NCBI RefSeq assembly: GCF_024464185.1
Contig: NZ_JANHAU010000002.1
Location: forward strand, 930,001-994,000
Reading direction: 5' to 3'
Origin: Haloarchaeobius salinus
Lineage (GTDB): Archaea > Halobacteriota > Halobacteria > Halobacteriales > Natrialbaceae
DNA length: 64,000 nt
Within the stretch, counting starts at the first letter, position 1; every line of letters begins with the position of its first letter. Under the pieces are notes generated by a model. The model saw only the letters and a program-made list of their open reading frames with translations. It did no database searches and had not been told where the DNA came from. Positions 59,683-64,000 of this stretch are shown here, piece after piece. The position numbers and the translations under genes are program-made.

Positions 59683-61146
59683 TCAGTAGTCGGGGTTAGG
59701 GTACCTGTTCAGAGTGGCTTCGTCGTCCCCGATCCAATCAGAGTCGGTGATATTGGAGTATCGTTTCCGAACCATCTCTGGTAGGACTACGATGAGATTC
59801 TCACACTCTTTGTACCGATTAATGTAGGCTTCTTTGTCAGAGGTGTTGGGGTCTACCCTGGTTGTCCATCGGACCTCGTCTTCGACGGAATGCTGGAACT
59901 TTCCCGAGTGGAAGAACGGTCGGAACACTTCATGCATCCCGTCCGTTGCGAGGTTGAGTTCGTTTGTCTGCAGCGGACTTTGCGCGATTTGAACCATCTG
60001 TGAGAGCGCGCTGGCGTAGAGAATTACCATAGTACCGTCCACTCCCGCATTCCTGTACTCCTCTTGGATGAGGTGGTACCAGTCTATCTCGTTCGCATCC
60101 AACCCATCCATATCGAACACGACAAACACGTGGGCGACGTGCGAGTTCTCGAACCGGTCTGCGGTTGTCTGCCAGATATAGTCTCGGTGCTTGTCGGCGA
60201 TTTTCTCCTCGCTGAGATTCTTCTCACCGTTGGACTTCGTGTCTACGATGCCCAGGATCTCCTCGCCGTGCCTCTTGTTGTTCGACGGAAATTTAAACGC
60301 CAGATCTGCAACGTTCTTTCCAGACTCTCCGAGAGGTTTTGTGGAGATGTTCAGACTCATCAAGGCGGCGTGGCACACGCGCTCGAAGTAATCTCCGAGA
60401 GTGGTGGGGGAGAGTGAGGCCTCTCGACGCACGCGTGAGTAGGCCAACTCCGTCCGAATCGCCCCAGGATTATTCTCGATAGTTGCGGCCAACTCCTCGT
60501 CTTGGAGGTCACTTTGGGTGATGGTTTCGTCGCTCTGGTCGCGCTGACCCACCGCGTTCTCGATAACCTCCACAACTGCACTCGGTTCGTCCAACATACG
60601 AATCGAGAACGCAGGTACGAAGCTGGCTACTGGGTACTCAGCCGCCAGCTCATAAATGTTCTCCAGAGTGGACTTCGGCGCAACGATGGCGTTGACGTGG
60701 GAGTTCCGCACAGCATCAGCGAACAACTTCTCAACCGACTCCTCTAGTCTGTCTGTGTTGCACACCAGATTCAGTCGTAGTGAGTCCCCGAGGTGCGCCC
60801 GCGCGTACAGAGGCATCGGACGCGTGTCTACGTCGTCTTCCGTCACCTCGTGACCGAGACGGTTGCTGAACAGTTCGAATACGGAATTGAGGTCTAGTTT
60901 GTGGTGTGCCGCCTCCTGGTGCGGGATTTTCCCACACTCTCCCTGGCACGACGCGACCTTCTCTCCATCAATCTCTACTGGGCCTAAGATATCCGCTCCG
61001 CAGTTGGGGCACTTGTCAACAGTTTCGACCGTTTTGAAAAGGGAGTCGTCTAACGATTCAAGTTCCTCTGGTATCGTAGATGCGAATATCCCGTTACAGT
61101 CATCGATGAACTTTGATAGGGCCTTCAGTTGATCTTCACTCGGCAT
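59683..61146 (-). CDS. Restriction endonuclease-like protein with zinc knuckles
   Basis: 487 residues from ATG 61146, which overlaps the upstream gene by 11 bases. KCPNCGADI and CQGECGKIPHQEAAHH provide a zinc site near residues 45-80. VADLAFKF followed by ILGIVDTKSNGEKN provides D...DxK of a PD-(D/E)XK nuclease near 275-310. The layout (zinc region, helical region, nuclease, C-terminal YINRYKECENLIVVLPEMVR) is like restriction endonucleases of type II or IV. No methyltransferase is nearby, so an enzyme acting without a dedicated modification partner, or dependent on the next gene, is more likely. Confidence 0.65.
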   Translation of the reverse strand: MPSEDQLKALSKFIDDCNGIFASTIPEELESLDDSLFKTVETVDKCPNCGADILGPVEIDGEKVASCQGECGKIPHQEAAHHKLDLNSVFELFSNRLGHEVTEDDVDTRPMPLYARAHLGDSLRLNLVCNTDRLEESVEKLFADAVRNSHVNAIVAPKSTLENIYELAAEYPVASFVPAFSIRMLDEPSAVVEVIENAVGQRDQSDETITQSDLQDEELAATIENNPGAIRTELAYSRVRREASLSPTTLGDYFERVCHAALMSLNISTKPLGESGKNVADLAFKFPSNNKRHGEEILGIVDTKSNGEKNLSEEKIADKHRDYIWQTTADRFENSHVAHVFVVFDMDGLDANEIDWYHLIQEEYRNAGVDGTMVILYASALSQMVQIAQSPLQTNELNLATDGMHEVFRPFFHSGKFQHSVEDEVRWTTRVDPNTSDKEAYINRYKECENLIVVLPEMVRKRYSNITDSDWIGDDEATLNRYPNPDY

Positions 61147-62473
61147 CCTCACCACCTTTGAAGACCGCACTTAGGAGGTTCCGTGCCTGTTCACCCACCT
61201 GCTTCTCTTCGGTCCAGAATTTGCTCCGAACGATGAACGTCTCGTTGTTTCCGTCGCCGAAATCGCTTCGAAACCGTAGCCCAATGTTCCCTTTCTCTGC
61301 CTCGCTGAGAATGTGGAACAGATTCTCACCGGCACCGGGCGTGTTCTTCACGAAATTGACGAGGTTCGTGGCCGCCGTGAAGTCGTCGGAGGCAATCATC
61401 GTGTCCTCGTCATTATCCACGACCCATCCAACCCATTGGACGTTCCCCTCGGAAATGGCGGGAGCGTCGTCGGGGAGAGAGTCCCCCGCTAGATCCTCCA
61501 TCGTCTCCGTGACCGCATCTTCAACCTCTTCGACCTCCTCGGCTGAGATGTCTTTCTCGTTGCCCTGGGCGGTGGAGACGGCCGCGTCGAGGACCTCGGA
61601 CGCGCCATCGTCCACCTCCTGGTTGGTTTCGTCGAAGGGGTCCTCAATGCCTGCGACGGCCTCGAAGAATCGCTCCATTTCCCCATTCCAGCTGCTCTGT
61701 GGATCGGTCTTAAATACAAATTTGACCTCATCGTCGGCTGAGGTGTCTACCCGGCAGAGGAGAGTCTTGATGGTGTACCCCGATTCGTGCGTGACTGTCG
61801 GGTTATCACTCGGTGCCACTTCGTCCTTCTTCCTCTGCTTGAAGATATTTTGCATCACCCGTGCCGTCTCCTTGTAGAAGTCAAGGAAGATGGTGTCGTC
61901 GGTCTCATGGTACCGAATCGTGAAGGGACGGTAGAGTTCGTCGTTCCGGCGTCGCACGTGCCTCCTCACCGCCGCCTCAAAGTTCTCCAGGTCGAAGCGG
62001 TCTCGGTCGTATTTGTACGTTCGCTCCGTGGTTTCCTTGAAGAGGCGTGAGTCGAGTATCAAGAACTCCAGCTTCGCGGAGAAGTCGTCCTCGTCATATA
62101 ACTCGTGATACGCAAACACCAACAGTTGACGCGTCGTCGGCTCTAGTTCGTCGACCAAGTCTCCCGGAACACCCTCTGAGACGAGATTCTCCTCGAACTT
62201 GTTCTTCTTCACGGTGAGGTTATCCAAGTCGTAGAGCAGGTCTTCAACCTCATCTGGGTACTCTCGAACCAGTGCCTCCGCCAGTTCGCGCCGATTCCCC
62301 GCCGTTGTCTCGTTATCACCGTAATACCACGCTATCTTCTTAGTCTGGCTCTTGAAGATGTGCTTCAGGTGGAGGAGTTCCCCTTTGGTGAAATTCTGGT
62401 CCAATACAGACTGGAGAACCTCCTTTTCTTCTGGGGACAGAGTTCTCTGGGGGGTGACCCCGTAGTCAGTCAT
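61136..62473 (-). CDS. Unknown partner of the restriction-like gene
   Basis: 445 residues from ATG 62473 (an adjacent GTG at 62476 would add one). Mostly helical; the middle is very acidic (NEKDISAEEVEEVEDAV). The N-terminal half has DLVDELEPTTRQLLVFAYHE and RHVRRRNDELYRPF, the end GLRFRSDFG and FWTEEKQVGEQARN. No catalytic motif or domain is recognised. Its stop overlaps the nuclease start, so the two form a coupled pair and probably a two-protein defence unit. The 87-codon plus-strand frame upstream is not a gene. Confidence 0.6.
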   Translation of the reverse strand: MTDYGVTPQRTLSPEEKEVLQSVLDQNFTKGELLHLKHIFKSQTKKIAWYYGDNETTAGNRRELAEALVREYPDEVEDLLYDLDNLTVKKNKFEENLVSEGVPGDLVDELEPTTRQLLVFAYHELYDEDDFSAKLEFLILDSRLFKETTERTYKYDRDRFDLENFEAAVRRHVRRRNDELYRPFTIRYHETDDTIFLDFYKETARVMQNIFKQRKKDEVAPSDNPTVTHESGYTIKTLLCRVDTSADDEVKFVFKTDPQSSWNGEMERFFEAVAGIEDPFDETNQEVDDGASEVLDAAVSTAQGNEKDISAEEVEEVEDAVTETMEDLAGDSLPDDAPAISEGNVQWVGWVVDNDEDTMIASDDFTAATNLVNFVKNTPGAGENLFHILSEAEKGNIGLRFRSDFGDGNNETFIVRSKFWTEEKQVGEQARNLLSAVFKGGEDAE

Positions 62474-62793
62474 CACCCATAGTCCTCAACAATATAGGAT
62501 AAGCGTTTTGCCAAGTGACATATTCGTTGGCCTAACGGGGCATTCCGACATCTACGAGTCCAAATGGTACGACCTGCCTCAGTTCGTACCGTCTGAGAGA
62601 ATGAGGTTTTTCGGAGGCTTTGGCCGACTGGAGCGCCACGGAGAGAAACCTGGTCAGAAGAGGTTCGGAGTCCTTCCCCCACGAATTCGGCCGCAAATCA
62701 ACCCTATGCTCGGAACTACTGTTTTTCTCAAACTATATCTCAAGACTACATTTATCACAGACACGGTTTAGAGTCTATGTACGCTGAGCGGCT
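62474..62793. other. 320-base divergent promoter region with an inverted repeat
   Basis: Contains GGTACGA (62566-62572) and TCGTACC (62584-62590), exact reverse complements 11 bases apart. A CTTATCCTATATTG stretch (minus strand, about 62487-62500) may be the TATA region for the left operon and ACATTTATC (about 62750-62758) that for the AbiEi-like gene. Open frames inside have poor composition. Confidence 0.4.
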
Positions 62794-63627
62794 ATGGGAT
62801 TAACAAACGGCGAGGAGACTCAACGAAAGGGCCTGTCGACACGGGAGTCGCAAGCACTGTCACGGCTTGCAAGTGAGAACCGGCAGGTCATCACCATTAG
62901 TGACATCGCGGACGTCCTCGACATCCGGCGGAAGTCGGCCAAGGACATGGCGTATGCGCTCAAGGAGAAGGGCTGGTTGGAGCGGATCGCGCATGGGAAG
63001 TATCTCATCCTGCCACTTGCTGCAGGCGAGAACGCCGTGTATACAGCGCACGAGTTCGTGATCGCGTCTGCTCTGGTGGAGCCGATGTACGTTGGGTACT
63101 GGAGTGCGCTGAACCATCACGGACTGACGGAGCAGGTGCCCCGAACGGTGTACATCGTGACGACAGAACGCGCTCAAGAACGCGAGATCCACGGGGTTAC
63201 CTATCGACCGGTGACAGTTACTGAGCAGAAGTTCTTCGGCTATCAACCGACAGCAGTCGGGTCGAGTCAGGCGAACATTTCGAGTATCGAGAAGACGCTG
63301 GTCGATTGCGCCGACCACCCCGAGTTCTGCGGCGGTATCAGCGAGCTTGCGAAGGCACTGCAGAGCGCTGTCGACACGCAATGTTCGTGGGACCGAGTCG
63401 TCGGGTGTCTGCGCCGAGTCGGGAATGGAGCCGCAACGAAACGGATCGTCTACCTCGCCGACCAGTTGAACATTACCCTGCCAGAGTACGAGGACCTTGT
63501 CGAGAACTTCACGACTGGATACCCACTGCTTGACCCGACGCGAGAATCGAGGGGTACCCGGGACAGTAAGTACCAACTTCGTCTGAACATCGACCCTGAA
63601 TCGTTCCTCCCGCATGATTTCTCATAA
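62794..63627 (+). CDS. AbiEi-type transcriptional regulator / antitoxin
   Basis: 277 residues. The winged helix (VITISDIADVLDIRRKSAKD then LKEKGWLERIAHGKYLILP) followed by VEPMYVGYWSALNHHGLTEQ and TVYIVTTERAQ is the pattern of AbiEi antitoxins of type IV toxin-antitoxin pairs. SSIEKTLVDCADHPEFCGG is the family signature near residue 170. The nucleotidyltransferase toxin AbiEii normally lies directly downstream; here the next gene is an HNH gene on the other strand, so the antitoxin is orphaned or acts as a regulator. Confidence 0.8.
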   Translation: MGLTNGEETQRKGLSTRESQALSRLASENRQVITISDIADVLDIRRKSAKDMAYALKEKGWLERIAHGKYLILPLAAGENAVYTAHEFVIASALVEPMYVGYWSALNHHGLTEQVPRTVYIVTTERAQEREIHGVTYRPVTVTEQKFFGYQPTAVGSSQANISSIEKTLVDCADHPEFCGGISELAKALQSAVDTQCSWDRVVGCLRRVGNGAATKRIVYLADQLNITLPEYEDLVENFTTGYPLLDPTRESRGTRDSKYQLRLNIDPESFLPHDFS

Positions 63628-63660
63628 TTAGCTGTAGTTTTCTCATCGAGAGACTCAGTA

Positions 63661-64000
63661 CTATAACCACGAGAGACCAGTATTGAGTTCCTCTAGAAAC
63701 GACGGTTGGACTTGTGCGCCGGGTGGGAATGCGAGTTGTTCGCCGTCCCGGCTGAGAATGGTTTCGCGGAGGAACGGGTGCGCTGGATCGAATGACGGGC
63801 TGGTACGGATCCGGTAGTCGCTATCGATGGTGAACAGCGCAGCGTCGAACGCGCGGTGGTGCAGTGAGTTCAACACGAAGACGTTCTCTGGGTGTTCTGC
63901 GAGATCGGGATGTTGACTCCGTGGGAGGATGTGCGCGAGATCCAGCAACTCGTCTTCTCGAATGCCAGTCAGGGTGCACGCGTGGTCGTAGCGGTCGAGT
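63661..64000 (-). CDS. HNH endonuclease, N-terminus outside the window
   Basis: The minus-strand frame is open to the right edge. Visible residues include CTLTGIREDELLDLAHILPR, HPENVFVLNSLHHRAF and ALFTIDSDY. DxAHI...N...LHHRAFD is the HNH core in the layout of restriction-type HNH proteins (HNH_2-like: LxxAHIxP, NGLxLxxxxHxxFD). It ends with EELNTGLSWL. The missing N-terminal part prevents naming a specific family. The opposite strand carries no natural frame. Confidence 0.75.
   Translation of the reverse strand, partial: LDRYDHACTLTGIREDELLDLAHILPRSQHPDLAEHPENVFVLNSLHHRAFDAALFTIDSDYRIRTSPSFDPAHPFLRETILSRDGEQLAFPPGAQVQPSFLEELNTGLSWL

Noticed and set aside
62508-62771. 87-codon plus-strand frame in the divergent region
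   Set aside because: It overlaps likely promoters of both flanking genes and has basic, unnatural composition.

Overview
The window is haloarchaeal (class Halobacteria). The predicted proteins are strongly acidic, most of the DNA is GC-rich, and many genes have an AT-rich TATA-like box 25-30 bases before the start codon, as expected of leaderless archaeal transcripts. Gene content agrees: an NgAgo-type Argonaute, a Dnd phosphorothioation cluster next to what looks like a Pbe-type restriction operon, and the Halobacteria-specific CRISPR-derived HRAMP operon. Almost every recognisable gene is a nuclease, helicase, modification enzyme, toxin-like protein or regulator, so I read the whole 64 kb as a dense defence island. 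I recognise no rRNA, tRNA, CRISPR array, transposase or integrase.

Layout. 0-1.8 kb: left edge, with a truncated unknown gene, a small conserved protein and a decayed archaeal ATPase. 1.8-13.1 kb (minus strand): a five-gene operon, read from right to left, of a long Argonaute with an N-terminal OB-like domain, a phospholipase-D (PLD) nuclease fused to a P-loop ATPase, an AddB/RecC-like protein, a stand-alone Fe-S RecB-family nuclease and an AddA-like helicase-nuclease. 13.3-16.5 kb (plus): an AAA+ ATPase and a PD-(D/E)XK nuclease. 16.6-20.6 kb (minus): McrC-like nuclease and McrB-like motor carrying two EVE-like domains, with a strong palindrome upstream. 20.7-31 kb: small zinc and HTH proteins, an EVE-like/NucS fusion, an unexplained structured intergenic element, and three more PD-(D/E)XK nucleases. 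31-41.3 kb (plus): a visibly more AT-rich operon with a giant 1848-residue repeat protein, a PLD-SF2 helicase, a 62-residue protein, a DndD-like SMC ATPase and a small helical protein. 41.4-47.1 kb (minus): dndC-dndD-dndE-dndA plus an unknown upstream gene. 47.4-53.1 kb: a winged-helix regulator facing an HRAMP operon (zinc protein, Cas7-like RAMP, conserved unknown, second RAMP, RNase H-fold exonuclease, HNH protein). 53.2-64 kb: HhH glycosylase-like protein, CBS-HEPN protein with a divergent partner and operator, amidohydrolase, ADP-ribosylglycohydrolase, Fic/Doc-like protein, a two-gene restriction-like unit, an AbiEi-type regulator and a truncated HNH gene.

How they may work together. Dnd proteins would mark host DNA with phosphorothioate and the convergent operon would act against unmarked DNA. 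McrBC-EVE, EVE-like/NucS and PUA-Mrr proteins are candidates for attacking foreign modified DNA. The Argonaute operon couples a catalytically intact Argonaute to its own AddAB-like machine and a PLD-ATPase, which could generate guides or degrade targets. HRAMP would be an RNA-guided complex without an array. The Argonaute operon is my leading candidate for an undescribed system; the giant repeat protein and the 25.7 kb structured element follow.
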